Shown here piece by piece: positions 52,553 to 60,932 of a stretch of DNA of 64,000 bases. Every line of letters begins with the position of its first letter. Within the stretch, counting starts at the first letter, position 1. The translations under genes and the position numbers were made by a program. Source of the DNA: Streptomyces scabiei 87.22 (GTDB lineage: Bacteria > Actinomycetota > Actinomycetes > Streptomycetales > Streptomycetaceae). Under the pieces are notes generated by a model, which saw only the letters and a program-made list of their open reading frames with translations, was not told where the DNA came from and did no database searches. The stretch is from positions 1,302,001 to 1,366,000 of the forward strand of contig NC_013929.1 of assembly GCF_000091305.1 (NCBI RefSeq), given 5' to 3'.

Positions 52553-53230
52553 ATGGGAATCCCGGCCATCGCGGCCTACCCGATGCCGACCGAGGACGAA
52601 CTGCCGCAGAACACCGCCCGGTGGACGGTGGACCCACGGCGGGCGGTCCTGCTGATCCACGACATGCAGAAGTACTTCGTCGAGCCCTTTCCCGCGGACC
52701 GGTCCCCGGTGACGGAACTCGTCCGCAACGTCACCGCTCTGCGGGAGCGGTGCGCGGCGCTCGGCGTCCCGGTCGCCTACACCACCCAGCCCGGCGGGAT
52801 GACGGAGGAACAGCGCGGTCTGCTGCGGGACTTCTGGGGCCCCGGTATGACGGTCGCCCAGGAGCATCGTGAGGTGGTCGACGCGATCCGGCCCGCCGCG
52901 GGCGACCTGGTGCTGACCAAGTGGCGCTACAGCGCCTTCCACCGCACCCGGCTCCTCGCCTCGATGCGGGCGTGGGGGCGCGACCAGCTCATCGTGTGCG
53001 GTGTGTACGCCCACGTCGGAATCCTCATGACCGGCGCGGACGCCTTCGCCTCCGACATCCAGGCATTCCTCGTCGCCGACGCCGTAGCCGACTTCACCCC
53101 CGAGCACCACCGGTTCGCCCTGCGCTACGCGGCCGAGCGGTGCGCGATGACGCCGACGACCGCGGCCGTCCTCGACCGGCTCGCCCCGGCGGAGGCCGCC
53201 GGACGACTCCGCAAGGAGGGAGCGCCATGA
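52553..53230 (+). CDS. Isochorismatase-family enzyme (PhzD-type)
   Basis: 225 residues with the PhzD-like start ([20 protein letters not shown]) and catalytic Asp in [11 protein letters not shown], Lys in LTKWRYSAF, and [16 protein letters not shown]. PhzD hydrolyses 2-amino-2-deoxyisochorismate to trans-2,3-dihydro-3-hydroxyanthranilate. GAGAGGAG precedes the ATG. Its stop overlaps the PhzE-type start by 4 bases. Confidence 0.93.
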   Translation: MGIPAIAAYPMPTEDELPQNTARWTVDPRRAVLLIHDMQKYFVEPFPADRSPVTELVRNVTALRERCAALGVPVAYTTQPGGMTEEQRGLLRDFWGPGMTVAQEHREVVDAIRPAAGDLVLTKWRYSAFHRTRLLASMRAWGRDQLIVCGVYAHVGILMTGADAFASDIQAFLVADAVADFTPEHHRFALRYAAERCAMTPTTAAVLDRLAPAEAAGRLRKEGAP

Positions 53231-55425
53231 CACACACCGAGCGGACCGAACCCAGCGGACCGAGTCGACCGAGGCCCCTGAGTCGACCGAGCGAACCGCG
53301 TGACGCGTACGACCCGCAGGACCCGTCGCCGCTCGGGCGGATCCTGGCAGCGCCGTACCCGGAGTTCGCGCTGCTGCACCGCCCGAGGACCGGACCGGCC
53401 GACCGGATCGAGGTACTGGTCGGCGACTCGGCGGAGGTGGCACGCCTCGCCGACATCCCGCTGCGGGAGGGCACCGCCGGCCGGGACGCGGGCACCGGGA
53501 GCGCCGAGCACGAGGTCCTGGTCGTGGTCCCCTACCGACAGCTCGCCGAGCGCGGGTTCGAGGCGGTGGACGACGGTGCCCCGGTCATCACGTTGCGGGT
53601 CCGTACGCAGACGTCGATGCCCGTCGCCGAGGCGCTGACGCGCTTGCCGGACATCCGGGCCGACCTGGCCGACGGTGGCTTCGACCTCGACGACGCGGCG
53701 TACGCGGACCTGGTCCGCCGTATGGTCGAGGAGGAGATCGGCAGCGGCGAGGGCGCCAACTTCGTGGTCCGCAGGACGTTCGTCGCGGACATCTCCGCGT
53801 ACTCCCCGCTCGTCGCCCTGGCGGTCTTCCGCCGTCTGCTGGAGCGGGAGCGGGGGGCGTACTGGACCTTCGTCGTCCACGCGGGCGGCCGGACGTTCGT
53901 CGGCGCGACGCCGGAGCGGCACCTGAGCCTGGCGGACGGCGTCGCGGTCATGAACCCGATCAGCGGCACCTACCGGTACCCGGCGCAGGGCCCCACGCTG
54001 ACCGGGGTGCTGTCCTTCCTCGCCGACGCCAAGGAGGCCGACGAGCTCTCCATGGTCGTCGACGAGGAACTGAAGATGATGGCCAGGATCAGCGACTCCG
54101 GGGTCCGGGCGCACGGTCCGCGGCTGGTCGAGATGGCGGGCCTGGCGCACACGGAGTACGTCGTCGAGGGCCGGACGAGCGCCGACGTCCGCGACGTCCT
54201 GCGGGAGACCCTGTTCGCGCCCACGGTGACCGGGAGCCCGCTGGAGAGCGCGGCCAAGGTCGTCCGCAGGTTCGAGCCGCACGGCCGCGGCTACTACAGC
54301 GGGGTGCTGGCGCTCATCGGCCGCGACGCCGAGGGCGGCCGCACCCTGGACTCCTCGATACTGATCCGGACCGCCGTCATCGACGCCGCGGGCCGGATGA
54401 CCCTCGGGGTGGGCGCCACCGTGGTCCGTGACTCCGATCCGTGGGCGGAGGCGGCCGAGACCAGGGCCAAGGCGGCCGGACTGCTCTCCGCCCTCGGCCA
54501 CGAGCCCGAACCCGAGTCCGAGTCCGTCCCCGAGCCCGAGCCCGAGCCCGAGCGCACCGTGCCGTCCGCGAAACCGGGGCCGGGGCGACGGCTGGGGTCA
54601 GGGCCGGGGCCGGCGTCGTACGCCCGGCATCCCGATGTCCTCGCCGCCCTGCGGCAGCGCAACAGTGCCCTCTCCTCCTTCTGGCTGGGTGACACCGCGT
54701 CCGACGCCCGTCCGGTGCCGGGGCTGGTGGGCCGCAGGGTGCTGGTGGTGGACGCGGAGGACACCTTCACCGCGCTGTGGGACCACCAACTGCGGTCGCT
54801 GGGGCCGGTCGTGACCGTGCGCCGCTTCGACGAGGCGCACGCCCCGGACGCGTACCGCCTCGACGCGCACGCCCCCGACGCGTACGACCTCGACGCCTAC
54901 GACCTCGTCGTGCTCGGGCCGGGGCCCGGGGACCCGAGACGTCTGCGGCACCCGAAGATCGCCCGGCTGCGCACGCTCACCCGGCGACTGCTGGACGAGG
55001 GGCGGCCGTTCCTGTCGGTGTGTCTGAGCCACCAGGTGCTGAGCGGCCTGCTCGGCCTCGACCTCGTCCGCAAGGAGCACCCCGACCAGGGTGTGCAGAG
55101 AAAGATCGATCTGTTCGGCCGGCCCGAACTGGTCGGTTTCTACAACACCTTCGCCGCCCGCACGGACACGGATCTGATCGTCGCGCCTGGGGCGGGGGAC
55201 GTGGTGGAGGTGTGCCGCGACCGGGAGAACGGCCAGGTCCACGCCCTGCGCGGACCGGGTTTCCGTTCGGTGCAGTTCCACCCGGAGTCGGTGCTCAGCC
55301 AGAACGGCCCGGCTCTCATCGCCGATCTGCTCGTCTCCCTCCTGGAGGAACGGCGCCCGCCCGCGGACCGGTTCCGCACCCGCCGGGCCACGGAACGACG
55401 GGATCTTTGCGTCCCCGCTCACTAG
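53227..55425 (+). CDS. phzE: 2-amino-2-deoxyisochorismate synthase (PhzE-type, synthase + glutaminase)
   Basis: 732 residues. The chorismate-binding domain (about 40-425; [45 protein letters not shown]) is joined by a Glu/Pro linker ([18 protein letters not shown]) to a class I glutaminase domain (about 495-705; Cys in [10 protein letters not shown], His and Glu in QFHPES). It aminates chorismate to 2-amino-2-deoxyisochorismate. The glutaminase part carries an extra repeat, [21 protein letters not shown], just before the conserved [11 protein letters not shown]. Confidence 0.92.
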   Translation: MTHTERTEPSGPSRPRPLSRPSEPRDAYDPQDPSPLGRILAAPYPEFALLHRPRTGPADRIEVLVGDSAEVARLADIPLREGTAGRDAGTGSAEHEVLVVVPYRQLAERGFEAVDDGAPVITLRVRTQTSMPVAEALTRLPDIRADLADGGFDLDDAAYADLVRRMVEEEIGSGEGANFVVRRTFVADISAYSPLVALAVFRRLLERERGAYWTFVVHAGGRTFVGATPERHLSLADGVAVMNPISGTYRYPAQGPTLTGVLSFLADAKEADELSMVVDEELKMMARISDSGVRAHGPRLVEMAGLAHTEYVVEGRTSADVRDVLRETLFAPTVTGSPLESAAKVVRRFEPHGRGYYSGVLALIGRDAEGGRTLDSSILIRTAVIDAAGRMTLGVGATVVRDSDPWAEAAETRAKAAGLLSALGHEPEPESESVPEPEPEPERTVPSAKPGPGRRLGSGPGPASYARHPDVLAALRQRNSALSSFWLGDTASDARPVPGLVGRRVLVVDAEDTFTALWDHQLRSLGPVVTVRRFDEAHAPDAYRLDAHAPDAYDLDAYDLVVLGPGPGDPRRLRHPKIARLRTLTRRLLDEGRPFLSVCLSHQVLSGLLGLDLVRKEHPDQGVQRKIDLFGRPELVGFYNTFAARTDTDLIVAPGAGDVVEVCRDRENGQVHALRGPGFRSVQFHPESVLSQNGPALIADLLVSLLEERRPPADRFRTRRATERRDLCVPAH

Positions 55426-55455
55426 GATGACCCCGCCGACAGGAGGGGGAAGGGC

Positions 55456-56160
55456 ATGACGGGCGGACGGCTCCGACATCTGCGCGCGGCTGCGGTGAAC
55501 ATCGACGGGGTGATGCTGAACGACACGTTCAGCCCGGTCATCCACCACTTCATCGTCAGCCGGGGCGGTGTCTACACGGCGGACCTGGAGCGGCGCATCT
55601 TCTCCCAGCGGCAGGCCGAGGCCGCGCGGGTGATCGCCGAGGCGGCCGGCGTCGCCTGGTCCCCGGAGAAGGTCCTGGAGGTGTACTTCCGCGAGAGGGC
55701 CGAGTACGTGGAACGCCACGGCGTGCGGATCCTCGACGGGGCGCTCGCCCTGGTCGGGCTGCTCCGCGCGTCGGGTCTGCGGACGGTCTGCTACGGCGGC
55801 CTCGACCGCTCCCACTTCGACAGCGCCCTGGGCGCGCACGCCGACCTGTTCGACGACCCCGGGTACGTGTGCACCGACGCCTACCGCCCCGGGATCCGCG
55901 AACTCGTCACGGAGACGTTCGCGCTGCGGCCCGACCAGGTGCTCGTCATCGACGACGTGGCACGGGTGGCCGAGACGGCTCGCGGGCTCGGGGTGCCGTT
56001 CATCGGCAGCCCCAGCGACTTCGAGCACGGCTTCCAGCGGGCGGCGATGCGCGAGGCGGGCGTACGCCATCTGGTCCGGTCACCGGCCGAGATCGGGGAG
56101 GAACTGCTGCACACCCTGGACGCCGAGGCGGCGGCCGGCACCTGCTGGCAGGAGCGCTGA
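55456..56160 (+). CDS. HAD-superfamily protein lacking the nucleophile Asp
   Basis: 234 residues. The HAD motif I reads AVNIDGVMLND: the first Asp of DxD is Asn15, while Asp17 is kept. Motif III/IV is intact (PDQVLVIDDVARVAETARGLG). Classical phosphatase chemistry through an aspartyl-phosphate is thus unlikely. AGGAGGGGG just upstream of the ATG, 30 bases after the PhzE-type gene, makes it the last gene of the aromatic unit. A binding or non-hydrolytic role is possible. Confidence 0.78.
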   Translation: MTGGRLRHLRAAAVNIDGVMLNDTFSPVIHHFIVSRGGVYTADLERRIFSQRQAEAARVIAEAAGVAWSPEKVLEVYFRERAEYVERHGVRILDGALALVGLLRASGLRTVCYGGLDRSHFDSALGAHADLFDDPGYVCTDAYRPGIRELVTETFALRPDQVLVIDDVARVAETARGLGVPFIGSPSDFEHGFQRAAMREAGVRHLVRSPAEIGEELLHTLDAEAAAGTCWQER

Positions 56161-56178
56161 GCAAAACGGCCGAGCAGA

Positions 56179-56247
56179 GCGGCCGAGTGGGGCGGCCGAG
56201 TGGGGCGGCCGAGTGGGGCGGCCGAGTGGGGCGGCCGAGTGGGGCGG
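56179..56247. repeat. 13-bp tandem repeat, five exact copies
   Basis: GCGGCCGAGTGGG is repeated five times exactly from 56179 to 56243, with a partial copy after and a degenerate copy before (56166). It lies between the HAD gene and the following SDR gene. Copy number probably varies between strains. Confidence 0.92.
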
Positions 56248-56330
56248 AAAAAGCGAAGTATCTTGCGTCATCGCCCAATTGAGAGACGCTATTCCGTTCT
56301 GTGACGACCCGGTTGCGCTATGAAGTGGGC

Positions 56331-57104
56331 ATGACATCCTCAGGGAGTGGACTTCTCGCCGACAAGGTCGCCCTCATCACGGGCGCGAGCAGCGGGATCG
56401 GCGCGGCCGCCGCAAGGGTCTTCGCACGCGAAGGTGCCAGCGTGCTGCTCGTGGCGCGACGGGAGAGACAACTGGCCGATCTGGTCGACGCGTTGCAGGC
56501 CGACGGGTACAAGGCACGGTACGCGGTCGCCGACGTGGCGCACGGCAGCGAGGTGGCCGAGGCGGTCCGCACGGCCGTCGAGCACTTCGGGCGACTGGAC
56601 GTGGCCTTCAACAACGCCGGGTACGGAGTGGGGCAGACCCCGCTCCATCTGATCGACGACGAGACGTACGACCGGATCATGGACACGAACGTCCGCGGAG
56701 TCTGGAACTGCCTGCGCCACGAGATCGCCGCCATGCTGGAGACGGGCGGTGGCTCCATCGTCAACACCAGCAGCGTAGGCGGCCTGGTGGCGACGCCGGT
56801 CGCGGCGCCCTATGTCACCTCCAAGCACGCGGTGGTCGGTCTGACCCGCGCGGCGGCGGCCGAGTACGCCGACCAGGGGATCCGGGTCAACGCGGTGGCT
56901 CCGGGGACGACACGCAGCGAGATGGTGACCGACTGGTTCCGGGAGAACCCCGCCGTGGAGCCGATACTCCATCAGCTGACCCCGCAGTCGCGGACGGCGG
57001 AACCCGAGGAGATCGCCGAGGCGGCGGCCTGGCTGTGCAGCGAACGCGCCTCGTTCGCCACCGGTGTGGTCCTGCCGGTGGACGGCGGCTTCACGATCCT
57101 CTGA
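56331..57104 (+). CDS. SDR-family oxidoreductase
   Basis: 257 residues, classical SDR: ITGASSGIGAAAARVF, NNAGYG, Ser in NTSSVGG and Tyr-x3-Lys in APYVTSKHA, ending VLPVDGGFTIL. The substrate is not readable. It is next to the AfsA-like gene, where ketoreductases for butyrolactone autoregulators are often found, but it may equally tailor the product. The ATG at 56331 has only a weak ribosome site; a GTG at 56301 is in frame. A strong hairpin follows. Confidence 0.88.
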   Translation: MTSSGSGLLADKVALITGASSGIGAAAARVFAREGASVLLVARRERQLADLVDALQADGYKARYAVADVAHGSEVAEAVRTAVEHFGRLDVAFNNAGYGVGQTPLHLIDDETYDRIMDTNVRGVWNCLRHEIAAMLETGGGSIVNTSSVGGLVATPVAAPYVTSKHAVVGLTRAAAAEYADQGIRVNAVAPGTTRSEMVTDWFRENPAVEPILHQLTPQSRTAEPEEIAEAAAWLCSERASFATGVVLPVDGGFTIL

Positions 57105-57110
57105 CCGGAC

Positions 57111-57149
57111 GGCGAACGGGGTTCCGCGTCACGCGGAACCCCGTTCGCC
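57111..57149. terminator. Perfect hairpin after the SDR gene
   Basis: An 18-base perfect stem (57111-57128 with 57132-57149; arm GGCGAACGGGGTTCCGCG) and a 3-base loop, 7 bases after the SDR stop and before the convergent AfsA-like gene. A bidirectional terminator. Confidence 0.85.
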
Positions 57150-57263
57150 GTATCTGTGACGCTCATCGTGCGCGTCGCGTGCGCTGCGTGCGCCGCGTGC
57201 ACCGCGACCGGTGTCCGTCGCCTCCGCCGTGGCGGCCGGCGAGCCCCCTCCCCCGAGGCTCGC

Positions 57264-58277
57264 CTATGCGACGGTGGGCACCGCCAGGACGATCGTGCTG
57301 GTGAACGCCGTACGGCCGTCCTGTTCGGCCCGCACGGAGACGACCCTGACCGCCGGATCGGCCGACTCGCACTCCTTCGCCTCGATCAGGCAGGGCGCGT
57401 CGAACTCCACGTACCGCTCGAACGTGTTCTCGGTGGAGATCACCGTGCTGCCGGGCGCGAGCACCCGCGTGACCTGCCGGGCGGCCTCCAGCAGCACCAT
57501 GCCGGGTATGTGGTCGTTGGGGTGCTCGAAGAGGATGGGGTGCCGCTGGTCGGCCCGCAGCAGCCACCGGCCCGCGGAGTCCCCCGGGGTGAGCACCACG
57601 TCCGGGGCGTACCGACGGTCGACCAGCGCCGGTTCGACCGGTGCGGCCAGCGGTGCTTGCACCCGGGGGCCCTGCGTCAGCCGCTCACCGCGGATCCGGC
57701 GGTAGACCTGCGGCCGGAGCATGCTGGCCTTCGCCACGCCCGAGCCCACCGGCCGGCCGTCGCGCATGACGTCGACGTGGAAGTCCACCCCGGCCAACTG
57801 CCCGCCCCGGCGCCGCACGTTCTCCGTGGTGATGGACAGCGACAGCTCGGCCGGCGTCCCGAATATCTGCAACTGCGCGGGATCACAGGTGTACTCGAGG
57901 CCGTTGAGAATGAAGTGGCTGTCGAGCGGAACACCGAACTCGGCGTGCGAGAGCAGGGTGCCGACCTGACGGATGGTCTCCGCGACCAGCGTCGGGTCGT
58001 AGCGCTCCCCGCACGAGGACGTGAAGTAGCTGTGTGCGCGCGGCCACTGTGCGGAGGCCACGAAGCGGGAATCGTCCAGGCGCTGCCACCCGGTCAGGAG
58101 CACCTCGGCCACGGCGGCGCGGTGCACGTACTCCTTGGGCACCGTGGTGGTGAAGCGTGACTGTCGTCTCTGGGCCGGGATGAAGACCTGGGAGCTGGAA
58201 TCGGAGCCGTAGAGCCGGTCGAGCAGCGGAAGCGGGGCTTCCAGTTCCACGTCGTTCTCGAGCATTGTTACGGACAT
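57264..58277 (-). CDS. AfsA-like butyrolactone-autoregulator biosynthesis protein
   Basis: 337 residues with two A-factor hotdog domains: QSRFTTTVPKEYVHRAAVAEVLLTGW in the first and ADQRHPILFEHPNDHIPGMVLLEAARQ in the second. AfsA condenses a beta-ketoacyl group with dihydroxyacetone phosphate, giving the autoregulator precursor. It is divergent from a TetR-type receptor gene with a receptor-box-like site between, the standard arrangement of such quorum systems. Confidence 0.93.
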   Translation of the reverse strand: MSVTMLENDVELEAPLPLLDRLYGSDSSSQVFIPAQRRQSRFTTTVPKEYVHRAAVAEVLLTGWQRLDDSRFVASAQWPRAHSYFTSSCGERYDPTLVAETIRQVGTLLSHAEFGVPLDSHFILNGLEYTCDPAQLQIFGTPAELSLSITTENVRRRGGQLAGVDFHVDVMRDGRPVGSGVAKASMLRPQVYRRIRGERLTQGPRVQAPLAAPVEPALVDRRYAPDVVLTPGDSAGRWLLRADQRHPILFEHPNDHIPGMVLLEAARQVTRVLAPGSTVISTENTFERYVEFDAPCLIEAKECESADPAVRVVSVRAEQDGRTAFTSTIVLAVPTVA

Positions 58278-58318
58278 GTCCCCCCCAAAAGGAGATTCGA
58301 ACCCCTGTCGGCTCCATC

Positions 58319-58340
58319 ACAATACAGGTCAGCCGGTTTT
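58319..58340. promoter_or_regulatory. Receptor-box-like (ARE) site between the AfsA-like and TetR genes
   Basis: Read on the minus strand this site shares about 16 of 22 bases with the sites at 60802 and 60876 (starts AAAACC, ends TATTGT). It lies 42 bases upstream of the AfsA-like gene start. Confidence 0.55.
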
Positions 58341-58442
58341 TTTCCAGCGTCTGAGGGCATCGACTTGGTAAGTTGTCGTACCGGCCGTTCCGAGGACCAC
58401 TCCGGTCGGCGGTGGCAAAACCTCGAGCACAGGAGAAACCGC

Positions 58443-59084
58443 ATGGCACAGCAGGCGCGGGCAGTGGAGACGAGGCGGCTGATCCTGCAGGGCGCGGCGT
58501 TGGTCTTCGACGAGATGGGCTACGACGCGGCGTCGATCAAGGAGATCCTCTCCCGGGTGTCGGTGACCAAGGGCGCCCTGTACTTCCACTTCCCGTCCAA
58601 GGAGGACCTGGCGCGCGGCGTGCTGGAGGAGCAGACGCTCCACCTGCACGTGTCACCCCAGACGTCCAAGCTGCAGGAGGTGATCGACCTGACCATGGCG
58701 GTCGCGCACGCGCTGCCGAACGACGCGATGCTGCGCGCCGGCAGCCGTCTGGCGCTGGAACGAGGGTCCATCGACTTCGCGGCGCACAGCCCCTTCCTGG
58801 CCTGGGCCAAGGTGTGCGAGGACCTGCTGGAACAGGCGAAGCGCGACGGCGAGGTGCTGCCGCACGTCGACTGCCACGAGACGGCGGAGCTGATCGTCGG
58901 ATCCTTCACCGGGATCCAGGCGTTCTCCCAGATCAGCTCGGCTCTGCTGGATCTGGAGAAGCGGGTGTCGGCGATGTGGAAGCACATCCTGCCGTCCGTC
59001 GCCATCCCGGCCGCACTCGCCCGCCTCGACACGGCTCCGGACCGCGGCGCCCGTCTGCAGGAGGCGGCGCTCGCCCGGCAGTGA
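58443..59084 (+). CDS. TetR-family butyrolactone receptor (ScbR/ArpA-like)
   Basis: 213 residues. The HTH (GYDAASIKEILSRVSVTKGALYFHFPSKEDLARGVL) has the TKGALYFHF signature of autoregulator receptors. The ligand domain contains the conserved Trp (HSPFLAWAKVCEDLL). Such proteins repress until they bind a butyrolactone. GGAGAAACC precedes the ATG. It is divergent from the AfsA-like gene and probably controls it. Confidence 0.92.
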   Translation: MAQQARAVETRRLILQGAALVFDEMGYDAASIKEILSRVSVTKGALYFHFPSKEDLARGVLEEQTLHLHVSPQTSKLQEVIDLTMAVAHALPNDAMLRAGSRLALERGSIDFAAHSPFLAWAKVCEDLLEQAKRDGEVLPHVDCHETAELIVGSFTGIQAFSQISSALLDLEKRVSAMWKHILPSVAIPAALARLDTAPDRGARLQEAALARQ

Positions 59085-59453
59085 CCAGGGGACCCTCGGC
59101 CGCTCCGAGCGGCGGGCGGGCTCCGAGCCGGCGGTGCCCGCGGCCGCTCGACGCACCCCGGCACGACACGACACGGGGCCTGCAGCCGACACGGACCACG
59201 GACGCACACGGGCAGGCCCGGCGCCGCTGAGCATGAGCAGGCGCCCGGCCGGCCGAGATCCGGGGGCGCACCCCGCCCCCGGCCCCCGTCAGCAGCTGCG
59301 ACAACAGGCGCGCGCACACTCAGCCCGCTTCGGTCGACGGCCATCCTGACGCAAGGGCATTCCGACCCGCGCCGATCAGCAGCGCGGGCCCTCGGCCTTC
59401 CCTGAAACAGCAGGACGCACCCCACCCAGGCCGACAGTCGACAGTCGACGCGC

Positions 59454-59495
59454 GAGCAGCGAGCAGCGAGCAGCGAGCAGCGAGCAGCGAGCAGC
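59454..59495. repeat. 7-bp tandem repeat, six copies
   Basis: GAGCAGC is repeated six times exactly, preceded by two copies of a CGACAGT unit at about 59432-59446. A simple slippage repeat in a gene-free stretch. Confidence 0.9.
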
Positions 59496-59635
59496 GAGAG
59501 GAACGGCGCACGCGGGAATCGGCACCGGGGAAATCCACCCGCGTCGGCCCACCCCTTACGCCGATTCACCGTCCGCGCGGCGACCGCCCACGAACGGCAC
59601 GGAGGCATCGGCCACCTCGGCCGATGCCGGTCAGC

Positions 59636-59790
59636 GACCAGGCCGGCTTGTCCTGATCGAGCAGCGACCACGAGCAGCCTCGGCACAATGGGGCAGTGAC
59701 CACGAACGGTGCGCCCCCAACGAGCGGCGACCACTAGCGGTCTCGCCCCGAACGAGCAGTCGACCACTAGCGGTCTCACCCCGAAGGAGC
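59636..59790. repeat. Degenerate 30-33-bp tandem array, five units
   Basis: The word GACCA(C/G) recurs at 59636, 59666, 59698, 59729 and 59762 with related sequence after each. The last two units (59728-59757 and 59761-59790) differ at only 2 of 30 bases and share CCACTAGCGGTCTC. Confidence 0.75.
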
Positions 59791-60007
59791 CGCGCGCGAG
59801 GCCGCGCCCAGCCGCCCCGCCCGGACGCGCAGGGCCTCCCCCGGCGCTCCCCGACCGGCGGGCCCGAGCACCCACCCACTGCCCGCCGCCCGAGGCCGCG
59901 AAGCCGCTAAGCCGCTAAGCCGCGAGGAGCCCACGGACATGCGCCCCCTCCCCGCTCCCACCAGCGGCAGAACGCCCCACCCGGGCCCCGCCACGCACCT
60001 CCCCGCC

Positions 60008-60730
60008 TCACCCCACACCGGCCCGACCCTGCCAGTTCGCCCGCTCCCCCGGGCGTCCGCGTTCCCGCGTGCCGGCGCCGCGCGCTGACGCGCCGCGCGA
60101 GGCCGGGAGCGTGGCCCGCCCCGCGGGGCGCAGGTGGCCGATCCGGTCCGGAGGCACGAGGGCGGGCAGCAGGGACTCCCACACATGGGTGATGGTCGCC
60201 GTGGCCAGCCAGCTCCGGTCCTGGCGGGAGAGCATCTCGACGCCGGCGGTGGCCGCGGTCAGCAACCGGGCGGCGTGCCCCGGATCCAGGCCGGGCAGCA
60301 GCTCCCCCCGGCGTCCGGCCCGGGCCAGCATGAGCGCCACGGCCCGCCGCCAGCTGGGATAGGCGCCGGGGTGGCCGCTGCCGCCCGGCCGGCGCTCGTC
60401 GGAGAGCCGCAGACCCGCCCGGAACACCACGTCGTGCCTGATCCGGTGGGCCAGCCCGTGCGTCGTGTCGATCAGCACCTGCAGCACGGGCCCTCCAGGC
60501 GCCCTGGCCGCCCGGAGGATGATCCGCCAGTCCGCGCTCGCCTGCGCGGCGACGGCCTGGGCCAGCTTCTCCTTCGAGGTGAAGTGGAAGTACAGGGCCC
60601 CCTTGGAGACCCTTGCCGCCTCCACGATGTCGCTCAGACTCGTCGCCCCGAACCCCTTCGTGTCGAAGCAGACGGCCGCGGCCCGGACGATCTGCTCGCG
60701 AGTGCGTTCGGCTCGCTCCTGGCGTGGCAT
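60008..60730 (-). CDS. TetR-family regulator, butyrolactone-receptor-like
   Basis: 240 residues. N-terminal HTH (GFGATSLSDIVEAARVSKGALYFHFTSKEKLAQAV) is of receptor type, as is the mid-part Trp (YPSWRRAVALMLARAG). The last 30 residues are a Gly/Arg/Ala-rich tail absent from the other receptor. GGGAG lies 5 bases before the ATG. Two box-like sites lie upstream, between it and the divergent transposase-derived gene, so it probably regulates both itself and that gene. Confidence 0.9.
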   Translation of the reverse strand: MPRQERAERTREQIVRAAAVCFDTKGFGATSLSDIVEAARVSKGALYFHFTSKEKLAQAVAAQASADWRIILRAARAPGGPVLQVLIDTTHGLAHRIRHDVVFRAGLRLSDERRPGGSGHPGAYPSWRRAVALMLARAGRRGELLPGLDPGHAARLLTAATAGVEMLSRQDRSWLATATITHVWESLLPALVPPDRIGHLRPAGRATLPASRGASARGAGTRERGRPGERANWQGRAGVG

Positions 60731-60801
60731 GGCTTCTCCCCTCGTCACGGCGATCTCCCTCGGGCCCGCGCCAGAGTGCAGCCGGTGAACACCCCCACAA
60801 T

Positions 60802-60822
60802 AAACCAACCGTGCGGTATATT
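60802..60822. promoter_or_regulatory. Receptor-box-like (ARE) site 1
   Basis: AAACCAACCGTGCGGTATATT, close to the known consensus of autoregulatory elements bound by ArpA/ScbR proteins (ACCNACCGnnCGGTnT type). It lies 72 bases upstream of the TetR start at 60730, in AT-rich DNA suited to a promoter. Confidence 0.72.
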
Positions 60823-60875
60823 ATTGCCTCAGGTCGACATCGTTTGCGGAGCAGAACGACCTGACGAAGTATAGA

Positions 60876-60896
60876 AAACCAACCGTCCGGTATTGT
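60876..60896. promoter_or_regulatory. Receptor-box-like (ARE) site 2
   Basis: AAACCAACCGTCCGGTATTGT is identical to site 1 at the first 11 bases and in the CGGTAT core. The sites start 74 bases apart (seven helical turns). This one is 37 bases before the start of the transposase-derived gene. Confidence 0.74.
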
Positions 60897-60932
60897 ATGG
60901 TCGATCTCGACGTCCAGCAGAAGGAGGGGGCC

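Larger units (their letters stand above)
59085..60007. other. 923-base region without recognisable gene
   Basis: Between the two convergent TetR genes there is no frame I would accept. Codon statistics look random, and the sequence is made mostly of short and degenerate tandem repeats (listed separately at 59454 and 59636). It may be a remnant of a lost gene or a replication-slippage region. Confidence 0.5.

Noticed and set aside
50314..53230. Catecholate (2,3-dihydroxybenzoate) siderophore starter genes
   Set aside because: The isochorismatase is PhzD-like without an aryl-carrier domain, the synthase has a glutaminase half, and no DHB-AMP ligase is present.
50314..55425. Complete phenazine cluster
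   Set aside because: Only phzC-, phzD- and phzE-type genes plus an EntA-like SDR are present; phzF, phzA/B and phzG are not seen, so 3-hydroxyanthranilate is the better reading.
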